Positions 46,090 through 54,047 of a stretch of DNA of 64,000 bases are shown here, piece by piece. The notes under the pieces were generated by a model. That model was given only the letters and a program-made list of their open reading frames with translations. It had not been told where the DNA came from and made no database searches. How positions within the stretch are numbered: the stretch's first letter is position 1; the number at the start of each line of letters is the position of its first letter. The stretch is from assembly GCA_008080735.1 (NCBI GenBank), contig SHMW01000004.1:1-64000 (forward strand), given 5' to 3'. Source of the stretch: Promethearchaeota archaeon. GTDB lineage: Archaea > Asgardarchaeota > Lokiarchaeia > Sigyniarchaeales > SOKP01. Both the position numbers and the translations under genes were made by a program.

Positions 46090-46324
46090 TTAATTTTTCC
46101 CAAGGAAAACGAATTTTTCCTCCGCATCGATTAATTCATGTTCCATTCTTCCTTAGTGAAACTGGGCTGTTGCATTTTTCGCGCTCAACCTATTCCATCA
46201 TCTTGTACAAGGAAACGCCCGGCATGGTAGCTGCTTCAGCCAAGCTCACAAGACCTTTCTGATATAACATAACCGCTTCATTCATTTTACATTCTGAAAT
46301 TTGTTTAAGCAAGAATTTACGCAT
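46090..46324 (-). pseudogene. Broken UPF0175-like antitoxin
   Basis: From ATG 46324 the frame gives MRKFLLKQISEC, then LYQKGLVSLAEAATMPGVS and LYKMME, then TAG at codon 45 (46190-46192), followed by VEREKC. After that a frameshift is needed to reach HELIDAEEKFVFLG, ending at TAA 46090. The Y-x-x-G-x-VSLAEAA-x-x-GVS pattern is the small helix-turn-helix of UPF0175 antitoxins, usually paired with a PIN-like DUF3368 toxin. No toxin remnant was seen in the surrounding bases. A nonsense codon plus a frameshift show it is dead. Confidence 0.6.
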
Positions 46325-46447
46325 CTCTTTTATTTTTTATTCCTAATCTAAATTATACAATTTTTAAAACACAAAATCCAATTTATCTCTACGTATTAAC
46401 ATAATGTAATATTTTGTCTAATCTCTTGAAATAAAAAATCGGATAAA

Positions 46448-46630
46448 TTAAAGTATTTGACGTTTCATCAGATAATAGAGTAAGAAGTTAAGAATTCCCC
46501 CAATAATCCCCGCATAAAAGCCCGTATCGAACCACCAATCGGTAGCATCAATTCCAATTTTTCTCATATTTTCGAATATAATCGTCGAAATATATTGATA
46601 ATTATGAAATCTCAGCAAAAAATACCCCAT
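46448..46630 (-). CDS. Small single-span membrane protein, hypothetical
   Basis: The 60-residue frame has a clear hydrophobic stretch near the C-terminus (GFYAGIIGGILNFLLYYLMK), preceded by a short polar region with DATDWWFDTG. It starts 70 bases from the histidine kinase start in the divergent direction. The hydrophobic helix with a Gly-rich first half is protein-like, but there is no homologue I know. It may belong with the accessory island or be a small stress-type membrane peptide. Confidence 0.4.
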   Translation of the reverse strand: MGYFLLRFHNYQYISTIIFENMRKIGIDATDWWFDTGFYAGIIGGILNFLLYYLMKRQIL

Positions 46631-46709
46631 ATTCTTTTATTATCACTATCTTTATATAGGTTTGAGAGTTTTATCATAATAAGACGTTCCACGCTAGGGG
46701 TTGGATTGT

Positions 46710-48440
46710 ATGGTATTTCGGGAAAAACAATATGAAATGATTTTATCGCAGATCATCGATAAGTTCTCCAAAATTAATGGAGAAGCGGAAGAGAGACCTG
46801 AGAACAAAAAAATTTCCAAGAAATTAAACGAATTAAAACTGATTTTAAAATCCCTAAGAAATAATCCCGGGAAAAATCCATTAGAGGTAATTCAAACCAT
46901 TAAAAATAGAATAAACAACGACTCAATAATTCCACAATTATCCGGAAACGACTATTTTCAGTGGATCATAAATAATATGGATGATATCGTCTCAATTTTT
47001 GACAGTAATTTAAATTTAGAATTTATAAATAATGCTCAAGAGCGCTATTCTGGATTTACTAAAGAAGAAATTGTTGGAAAAAACACTGCTAGATATATTC
47101 ATCCCGATGACCAATTTAAAGTGCTTTCCGTGCTCAAAAATTCGTATAAGAAGGGTTATGGAGAAGCGGAATATCGTATGAGAACTAAGGAGGGGAAATA
47201 TGTGTGGTTACACGGTAAGGGACATTTGGTTAAAAAAGGTGGAAAAACCAAAATAATCATCATAGGAAGAGACATCACGCAGAGAAAGAAGTTGGAAAAC
47301 CAGTTAACGCATTGGAATAAGAAACTTGAAGAAAGGGTCGAAAGACGCACGAGGAGACTGAAAGAATCGCAAGAAAAATACAAGATCCTCACTGAAAACG
47401 TAAGTGATTTGATTATGAGTATTGATTCAAATCTTAATATAGACTACTTCAACCATCAAATTCATAAAGAAATATTAGGATATAAAGAAGACGAGTTAAT
47501 GAATGAACCAGTATCCAATATTCTACATCCAGAAGAATATCAAAAAGCTTTAGATACAGTTAAACAAACTTTTGAAAATGGTAGTGGTAAACTCGAATTT
47601 CGAGTCAAGCATAAGAATGGCAACTTTTTGTGGTTTGAGTCAAAAGCAAGGAGATATACTAATGAGGAGGGGGAGAGAAAAGTTATAGTCATATCTCGAG
47701 ATATAACCAAAAGAAGAGAGTTTGAGCACCAATTAAAAGAACTGAATAAACTGAAGTCAGATCTCCTCAGACGGGCTTCTCATGAATTAAAAACCCCTTT
47801 AGTCGCAATCAAAGGATATACGAATTTCCTATTGGAAAATTATAGCCAGTTTACGCATGATGATATAATTGATGTCTTGACTCAAATTCGCTCTGGTGCA
47901 GAGAGATTACAAGATCTCATCAATGAGATTTTAAAAGCATCTAAACTTGAATTAAAGGCAGATTCATTCCACCCAGAATATGAGGACCTTACATTTTTGA
48001 TACAGTTTGTTATTGATGAATTACAAGGATATATCCGCACTCGTCAGCATCAATTAGAGGTTAATCTTCACGAGGATTTAAGAGTAAAATGTGAAAAAGA
48101 AAAGATCTATGAGGTTTTTACAAATCTCTTATCAAATGCGATAAAATATACCCCGAAAAGGGGAAAAATCACGGTCAAATCACAAAAACTTGAAGATAAA
48201 ATTATTATAAGTGTCAAGGATACGGGTATTGGATTTACTCAAAACGAAAAGAAGCAAATATTTAAGAAATTTGGTAAGATTGAAAGATATGGGAATGGTT
48301 ATGATATAGAAATTGATGGTCATGGATTAGGCTTATATAATTCTAAGAAATTAATTGAATTACATGGCGGAGAATTATGGATGAAATCTCCTGGTAGAAA
48401 TAGAGGATCAACATTCTACTTTTCTCTACCGAGGAGCTGA
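46710..48440 (+). CDS. PAS-PAS sensor histidine kinase
   Basis: The protein is 576 residues from ATG 46710. A TTG at 46701 lies only 2 bases after the GGGG ribosome-site-like stretch and is less likely. Two PAS domains are visible (about 82-190 and 222-337), each ending in an I-x-x-GRDIT/SRDIT-type PAC strand and linked by a charged helix. The dimerisation helix carries the phospho-acceptor H358 in RASHELKTP. The ATPase domain has NLLSNAIKY (N box), DTGIGF (G1) and GHGLGLYNSK (G2). There are no membrane spans, so it senses a cytoplasmic signal. No response regulator is adjacent. Confidence 0.9.
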   Translation: MVFREKQYEMILSQIIDKFSKINGEAEERPENKKISKKLNELKLILKSLRNNPGKNPLEVIQTIKNRINNDSIIPQLSGNDYFQWIINNMDDIVSIFDSNLNLEFINNAQERYSGFTKEEIVGKNTARYIHPDDQFKVLSVLKNSYKKGYGEAEYRMRTKEGKYVWLHGKGHLVKKGGKTKIIIIGRDITQRKKLENQLTHWNKKLEERVERRTRRLKESQEKYKILTENVSDLIMSIDSNLNIDYFNHQIHKEILGYKEDELMNEPVSNILHPEEYQKALDTVKQTFENGSGKLEFRVKHKNGNFLWFESKARRYTNEEGERKVIVISRDITKRREFEHQLKELNKLKSDLLRRASHELKTPLVAIKGYTNFLLENYSQFTHDDIIDVLTQIRSGAERLQDLINEILKASKLELKADSFHPEYEDLTFLIQFVIDELQGYIRTRQHQLEVNLHEDLRVKCEKEKIYEVFTNLLSNAIKYTPKRGKITVKSQKLEDKIIISVKDTGIGFTQNEKKQIFKKFGKIERYGNGYDIEIDGHGLGLYNSKKLIELHGGELWMKSPGRNRGSTFYFSLPRS

Positions 48441-48496
48441 AATCTGTTTAATTTCAATTTTTTCTGTTTTCAGCCTTTTATAATATTCAATTTAGG

Positions 48497-48507
48497 TTTA
48501 TATATTT
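48497..48507 (+). promoter_or_regulatory. TATA-box for glpAB
   Basis: tttatatattt lies 51-61 bases before the glpA ATG and would give a leader of roughly 25-30 bases. No other promoter-like element was seen in the 117-base gap. Confidence 0.45.
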
Positions 48508-48557
48508 TCATTCCTTACCTAAAAAGGTGAAAATACTAAATTTTTCCTAAGAAGAAA

Positions 48558-50180
48558 ATGACCAAATCACAGTTTGATTGTATAATTATTGGGGGTGGTG
48601 CCACCGGAGCTGGTATAGCAAGGGATCTTAGCTTGAGAGGATTGAAAGTGTGTTTAGTGGAGAAGAAAGATCTAAGTGAAGGTACCACTGGTCGTTGTCA
48701 TGCGATGCTTCATTCTGGTGGGAGATATGTGTATAAGGATAAGGTTGCTGCCACCGAATGTGCCGAAGAAAGTGAAATTCTATTGAAAATTGCGCCCCAT
48801 ATCACTGAATTATGCGGAGGATATTTTGTTGCGGTAGATGACGAAGATGTAGAATATGGGAATATCTTTCGAGAAAGTTGTAAAAAGGCAAAGGTTTGGT
48901 GCGAGGAAATGTCTCCCCAAGAGTTTTTACAAGAGGAGCCGAAATGTAATGAAAATATAAAACGAGTATTTAAAGTTAAAGATGGATATATAGACCCATT
49001 CTTACTTACAATTTATAATGCCTATGACGCTAAACTTAACGGCGCGGAAATCCGTACATATTCAAAGGCAACTGACTTAATTTTCGAAAATGACAGAATA
49101 ATTGGAATAAAGGTTTTGGATAAGCTTCATAATACAACTTACGAACTTTATGGAAAAATCACGATTAATGCGACTGGGCCTTGGGCAGCATATTTAGAAA
49201 AAGACTTACAATTGGAAAAGAATTTAGAAATCGCGCCCACGATGGGCACTCTTTTAGTAATTAAGAATCGATTAGTTTCACACCTTATTAATCGTCTGCG
49301 AGAACCAGGCGACGGAGATATAATAGTTCCGAGTCATCAGTCCGTTATTTTAGGTACCACATCTAAACTTGTAGCTTTAGAAGAATTAGACAACTTACTC
49401 CCCGATAAAGAAGAGATAAAATATCTTTTGAATCTTGGAGAGTATTTAATCCCCTCTATTAAAGATCATCGAATAATTCGCTTCTATTCTGGTGCGCGAC
49501 CTCTCATAGCAAGCGGTGGTCCATTGCGAGAGGCTTCAAGAAAATTTGACATTATTGATTATAGCGATGAAGGATATGAAGGGTTGCTAACGATTTTTGG
49601 CGGAAAATTGACAACATATCGTCTCATGGCAGAAAAAACAGCTGATCTCATCTGCGAAAAACTCAATTATGAAGCGGAGTGTCAAACGGCTCAGAAACCA
49701 TTACCAGGAGGAGAGCAAAAGATAACTCAAAAAGTCTTCGAAAAGGAACTTAAAGTAGATGAGAAAACCGCATTTGATATGCAATATAAATGGGGTACAT
49801 ACTACAGCGATATTCTTTCTTTGTGTGAAACTTGTATGGATTCTTATACATCTCTTAATAAACCAAGAACCATCTGTGAATGTGAAAACGTGACAGAACC
49901 GGAGCTATCGTGGACAAATAAGAATTTAATGGTAAAAGTTATGGATGATTATCGTAGAAGAACTCGACAAGGAATGGGGCCTTGTCAAGGTCAATTTTGT
50001 TATTATAAATTGGCAAACTTGGAAGCAAAATGGACCGAAAAAAGTCACTCTCAAATCATGGAAGAATTAAAGACCGCACTCCAGAAAAGATGGAAAATAG
50101 AACCTTCCGCAAATGAATACCAACTTAGACAGATTAAACTAGCGAAATACGTGTATCTCTTAGGAGGGAATTTAAAATGA
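48558..50180 (+). CDS. glpA: Anaerobic glycerol-3-phosphate dehydrogenase subunit A
   Basis: This 540-residue flavoprotein oxidises sn-glycerol-3-phosphate to dihydroxyacetone phosphate. The FAD motif IIGGGATGAGIARDLSLRG (10-28) and GTTGRCHAMLHSGGRYV (about 41-57) are typical of GlpA/GlpD. ITINATGPWA and LTIFGGKLTTYRLMAEK are further family stretches. The C-terminal ~100 residues carry a BFD-like [2Fe-2S] site with cysteines in ICECENV and GPCQGQFCYYK, found in GlpA but not in aerobic GlpD. Its stop overlaps the glpB start (ATGA). In archaea the enzyme may work in lipid-backbone turnover or glycerol use. Confidence 0.93.
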   Translation: MTKSQFDCIIIGGGATGAGIARDLSLRGLKVCLVEKKDLSEGTTGRCHAMLHSGGRYVYKDKVAATECAEESEILLKIAPHITELCGGYFVAVDDEDVEYGNIFRESCKKAKVWCEEMSPQEFLQEEPKCNENIKRVFKVKDGYIDPFLLTIYNAYDAKLNGAEIRTYSKATDLIFENDRIIGIKVLDKLHNTTYELYGKITINATGPWAAYLEKDLQLEKNLEIAPTMGTLLVIKNRLVSHLINRLREPGDGDIIVPSHQSVILGTTSKLVALEELDNLLPDKEEIKYLLNLGEYLIPSIKDHRIIRFYSGARPLIASGGPLREASRKFDIIDYSDEGYEGLLTIFGGKLTTYRLMAEKTADLICEKLNYEAECQTAQKPLPGGEQKITQKVFEKELKVDEKTAFDMQYKWGTYYSDILSLCETCMDSYTSLNKPRTICECENVTEPELSWTNKNLMVKVMDDYRRRTRQGMGPCQGQFCYYKLANLEAKWTEKSHSQIMEELKTALQKRWKIEPSANEYQLRQIKLAKYVYLLGGNLK

Positions 50181-51481
50181 ATAATGATGAAAACAGAAAG
50201 ATATTGGATGTATGTATTGTTGGAGATGGCTTTGCCGGACTCAATTGCGCCCGCCTATTAGCCAAAAAGAGTATAAAGTGTGAAATTTTTTCAAAAGGCT
50301 ATGGGGCTTCACAATTATGGGTTGGAACCTTCGATTTCTTAAATTATGAAGGAGGATCTCTTCAAAATGCTTATAGTAGATTTATTAATGATTTTCCTGA
50401 CCACCCTTATAAGTATTTATCTTATGATGAGGTAAAACAATCATTTAATGAATTTTTTCAAGAATTTCCGGGATTCAACTATTTTCTCGAGCATGACAAT
50501 TTTGTAAATAAACAGGTACTTACTCTAATTGGTAATTTAAAACCATGTATAGGAATATGGCATTCGATTTTCAATGAGTTTGATGAGTTATCTCCAGACA
50601 CTACAATTCTTTTAATAGATTTTCACGAGTTTAATAATAGTGCAATGTACTTGGTTAAAAAAGGATTGGAAAGTAAATATGAATCCATTTTTAGCATCGT
50701 CAAACTATCTTTCACGGAAGTATTGACATGTTGGGGAATTGGCAAAGATGATAAAGAGTTAGACAACTTAAGCGATTTTAGGATTGGGAATTTTTTTGAT
50801 TCTAATTATGAAAATCTTCGTCCTTTTTGTGAGTATCTTCAAGACCAAGTGAAAAAATCTTATCCTGACTTAGAACAAGGAAGGGTCAAATATATCCTAT
50901 TTCCTCCTATTCTTGGAATTGATAAAAACTCTCAGATCATAAAATCATTAGGGAAGCTTCTTGGGATTCCATGTCGAGAAGTCGTGGCATTTTCTCCATC
51001 TTTAATGTCTAAAAGGCTGATGAAAATATTTGATTCCAAAATAGATTCATATTCCATTACCCGTAATAAAAGATTGGAGCTAGTAGATTTAAAAATAGCA
51101 AAAAATGAGGGAAAAAGAGTGTGGCAGCTCATTTTTAAAAACTCTAAAGGTGATGAGAAGATAATTTTCTCAAACTATGTTATATTTGCAATAGGATCTG
51201 TTTTTAAGACGGGATTGTTTGAATCTAAGCATAATCTTGAGCTAAAGTTGAAAAATTTAGATATTCAAATTCCTAATAACTTTTCTTCGAATTTCGAGAT
51301 TCAATTCTCGAATGGAACAACAGAATCAGGACTTTTTGCTTGCGGTGCTGCTTCCTATGTATTGTGTGAGAATTTGGACGATGATCTTGAAATTAAATAC
51401 GGAGCGGGCTTGGGTCTCGCAATTTCTACTTCATTTAGAATTTCCAATTATATAAGCGATAAAGTACAAAAAGAATTTTAA
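50177..51481 (+). CDS. glpB: Anaerobic glycerol-3-phosphate dehydrogenase subunit B
   Basis: This 434-residue flavoprotein has an N-terminal FMN/FAD motif VCIVGDGFAGLNCARLLA and a C-terminal GLFACGAAS followed by GAGLGLAIS. It matches GlpB in size and position directly after glpA, which it overlaps by four bases. The central region is divergent from bacterial GlpB. In the bacterial complex GlpC links GlpAB to the quinone pool. No glpC follows here. The CCG protein at 39183 has GlpC-like domains but sits with another flavoprotein. It is convergent with the ABC locus. Confidence 0.82.
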   Translation: MNNDENRKILDVCIVGDGFAGLNCARLLAKKSIKCEIFSKGYGASQLWVGTFDFLNYEGGSLQNAYSRFINDFPDHPYKYLSYDEVKQSFNEFFQEFPGFNYFLEHDNFVNKQVLTLIGNLKPCIGIWHSIFNEFDELSPDTTILLIDFHEFNNSAMYLVKKGLESKYESIFSIVKLSFTEVLTCWGIGKDDKELDNLSDFRIGNFFDSNYENLRPFCEYLQDQVKKSYPDLEQGRVKYILFPPILGIDKNSQIIKSLGKLLGIPCREVVAFSPSLMSKRLMKIFDSKIDSYSITRNKRLELVDLKIAKNEGKRVWQLIFKNSKGDEKIIFSNYVIFAIGSVFKTGLFESKHNLELKLKNLDIQIPNNFSSNFEIQFSNGTTESGLFACGAASYVLCENLDDDLEIKYGAGLGLAISTSFRISNYISDKVQKEF

Positions 51482-51497
51482 AACGTATCTTTTTATC

Positions 51498-52298
51498 CTA
51501 TTTTACAATCCTTCTTTTGATCGCTATCTTATGCCCGATGTATGCTCCTCCAAGAGATGCGATGATAATAAAAGGCAAAAATGCTAAAATGATATAGATA
51601 AGCACCGGTTGCACAGACAAAAAGTACGTTATTATAATTATTATAAAATATATCAAGGCATTTATAAAGGATACTTTAAGATTCAGCGATAACAATCCTG
51701 AAATAAAATTTGCTATACCAAATACGATCACCAACTCCGCAAAAGAAAATAGGACTATCTGTGGTATCAAACGTGTTAAAATCTGCTCTATTGTAAAGAA
51801 GTTTGGATTTGGTGATAAAACTAAGTACTCTGTAGCAAAAATATTTAAAAGTGTAAACAAGATTGATAGTGGAGTTAATATAATCCAAGTCAATGCAAAG
51901 CGCACGGGAAGTGAATACGTGGTATAACGCTTCAGATTGGTTTGCAGTATCTCCTCGATATTACTCCTGTCTATCACTTCTAATTCATAATCAGGTGAAA
52001 ACTCATCAATAAAATCTTGTAATAAATCTTTTAAAAAGTTGCTAACCAATTCATTATTATCTTTTGAACTCACAATTGCCGCTCCGAAAATTTTTTCCTC
52101 TGGTTTTGGCTCGAGAATTAATTTATTATCCTCTCCAAGATCGACGAATTTAACCACGCTTTCAAGCGCTTCTCTGCTAAAATTCGCAACAGAGGCAAAA
52201 AAACCTATTAAAATATTATCATCATATGGTTGGTCCATAAAATTCTTCGAATATAAGAGAATGCCATTTCTTTTGAGTATATATACACTTTTTATCAT
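51498..52298 (-). CDS. Longin/roadblock-like domain fused to a four-helix membrane segment
   Basis: In this 266-residue protein the N-terminal ~120 residues read IKSVYILKRNGILLYSKNF, then NILIGFFASVANFSREAL and KIFGAAIVSSKDN. This is the beta-hairpin, helix, beta pattern of longin/roadblock-type domains, which in eukaryotes sit in trafficking adaptors and SNAREs. Four membrane helices follow (about 128-151, 171-200, 203-222, 224-252) and the protein ends in basic residues. It is the last gene of the ABC locus, 33 bases after the pseudo-ABC gene. The domain assignment is by pattern only. A cytoplasmic sensing or docking role is inference. Confidence 0.6.
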   Translation of the reverse strand: MIKSVYILKRNGILLYSKNFMDQPYDDNILIGFFASVANFSREALESVVKFVDLGEDNKLILEPKPEEKIFGAAIVSSKDNNELVSNFLKDLLQDFIDEFSPDYELEVIDRSNIEEILQTNLKRYTTYSLPVRFALTWIILTPLSILFTLLNIFATEYLVLSPNPNFFTIEQILTRLIPQIVLFSFAELVIVFGIANFISGLLSLNLKVSFINALIYFIIIIITYFLSVQPVLIYIILAFLPFIIIASLGGAYIGHKIAIKRRIVK

Positions 52299-52331
52299 TT
52301 TAATCCTCTTGAATATTTTTTAATGTTATTT

Positions 52332-54047
52332 TTAATATGTTAATTCTAAAAATTGAGCGACTTCTGTCAAGGATGCTCTATAACGTTTAAAACTATAAAG
52401 ATCTGGTCCAAATATATGGATTAATTTTTTTATTATCTCATTAGGCGCTTCTTTAGGAAATAGTTTGTATTTTTCGTATTTTCTTTCTTCAATTACTATT
52501 GCTGATTTCAGCTCAAATAATTTGTTAATTGCTTCAGTATTTGGATAATTCAGTTCCACGGTAATCAATTCCCCAGATTGAGGTATTTTTTCTATGAGTT
52601 CTTCTTTGGTTCCACATTCTAAACCTTTTTCTGTAATAGTTAGTACCTTATCACAATCAGAAATAATGGTTTCTGGACCGTGAACTATTAATGCTACATG
52701 AAACTCTCTTTTTACATCTTCTAAATATTTCTTAAATTTCTCGTATTGGAGCCGATTTAAAATACCCTTTGGAAGTGAGAACATAATGATATCAGGAGAT
52801 TGTATAAGAGCCCGAGCAATACAAAATAGAAAATAATCTAACGCTTTTAAATCAGATACTGTATTTTTTCTTTTATTATACACTCCCGTAATTTGAAGTG
52901 CCCTCTTCCTAAGTTGTCGTCTTTCGCGATAATCCTGTAGAAATGATACGCTTTTCCAAAAAGGTCCTTTCGTCATCCATTCATCAAACAGAGTTGTAAG
53001 CTCAGACTCTCGTAAAATATTCATAAATTCTTCTTTGCTCCGTTGTCCCTTTATCTTTGTTTCCACATTATATTTAATCGCCTTTTTCAGCTTCATGCCC
53101 GCCATTTTAGAATCAATTGCTTCAGGAACAATGAATATCTTTTCTAAATCCTCTTCAGTGGTTAACTGAATAAATTTACCGAATATTTTTATAGTACCCG
53201 AAAACTGATGGCTTTTTCCTGCGATCGTAGAAAAAAATCTCATTATATTAATCTGTTCTCTACTTGATTCTGAGGAACCTTCATATAAAATTCCTAATGA
53301 TTGTCCTCTCGTAAGCCTAAAACTTATATCTTCCAATTCATCGCTGATTGAGACATCTTCTAATAAAAGATGTTGATAATTTTTGTAAAAATTCCGAATC
53401 TCTAAAATAGATAGAATAATATCTATTAATTCCTCAATTAAATCGATAATATGAGGTGGATTTAACTCATCCCAATTTCTAATAATATCTAATTGGGAAA
53501 ACTCTTCTAGTTTTATTATTCGGGACAGAAAACGTGAGAAATTTATATTTGGTTGAAGCGGGTAATTTTCAAAATTGATATCCAATTGTACATAAAACCC
53601 TGGAAAATAAATTCTTACTCTTCGATGATAAGGTATCTGGTCGAGTTGATAATTCTCAAAATTATCATTGAGAAGTTCTAATTCTCTATCTACTTCTTTT
53701 AAATGGTGTTGAAATTCCCTCTCGATTAATTTATCAATTCTCTGAATGATTTTTCTTGGACTTATTAAACCATCCTCGTCAAAATCCGGTTCGACCAAGA
53801 TTTCATTAAAATCTACTGTCGTTTCTATTGGGGTATTGATTTTTAATAGTGGAACACCTTTTTCTAATACATCCGTGTTAGTAAAGAATAAAACCTCGAT
53901 AAAACTTTTTTTATATTCTAAATCTAAAACGGTCGCTAATCCAAAGGTCCCTTGCCGAAAGATTAACCAATATTTTTCTGAAAACCGAATTGCATCAGTT
54001 ATTTTTTTTCTGAGAATTTCTAATTCTTCTTTCCTTGTTCTACTCAA
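52332..54047 (-). CDS. Degenerate ABC ATPase with RWD/UBC-like N-terminal region
   Basis: The protein is about 571 residues from TTG 54047, which overlaps the end of the upstream gene by 8 bases. A GTG at 54095 gives 587 and a 56-base overlap, and numbering here uses the 587-residue form. Residues ~245-510 align to an ABC ATPase but lack its motifs. Walker A is YEGSSESSREQ with no GKS/T. The signature is VSDLKALDYFL instead of LSGGQ. Walker B ends MFSLPKG instead of LDEPT. An H-loop His remains in VHGPE. The N-terminal ~235 residues hold RVRIYFPGFYVQ, NYPLQPNINFSRFL and RNWDELNPPHIIDLIEELI, a pattern like the UBC/RWD fold without a catalytic Cys. It is probably a structural pseudo-ATPase partner of the upstream ABC protein. 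Confidence 0.6.
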   Translation of the reverse strand: MSRTRKEELEILRKKITDAIRFSEKYWLIFRQGTFGLATVLDLEYKKSFIEVLFFTNTDVLEKGVPLLKINTPIETTVDFNEILVEPDFDEDGLISPRKIIQRIDKLIEREFQHHLKEVDRELELLNDNFENYQLDQIPYHRRVRIYFPGFYVQLDINFENYPLQPNINFSRFLSRIIKLEEFSQLDIIRNWDELNPPHIIDLIEELIDIILSILEIRNFYKNYQHLLLEDVSISDELEDISFRLTRGQSLGILYEGSSESSREQINIMRFFSTIAGKSHQFSGTIKIFGKFIQLTTEEDLEKIFIVPEAIDSKMAGMKLKKAIKYNVETKIKGQRSKEEFMNILRESELTTLFDEWMTKGPFWKSVSFLQDYRERRQLRKRALQITGVYNKRKNTVSDLKALDYFLFCIARALIQSPDIIMFSLPKGILNRLQYEKFKKYLEDVKREFHVALIVHGPETIISDCDKVLTITEKGLECGTKEELIEKIPQSGELITVELNYPNTEAINKLFELKSAIVIEERKYEKYKLFPKEAPNEIIKKLIHIFGPDLYSFKRYRASLTEVAQFLELTY

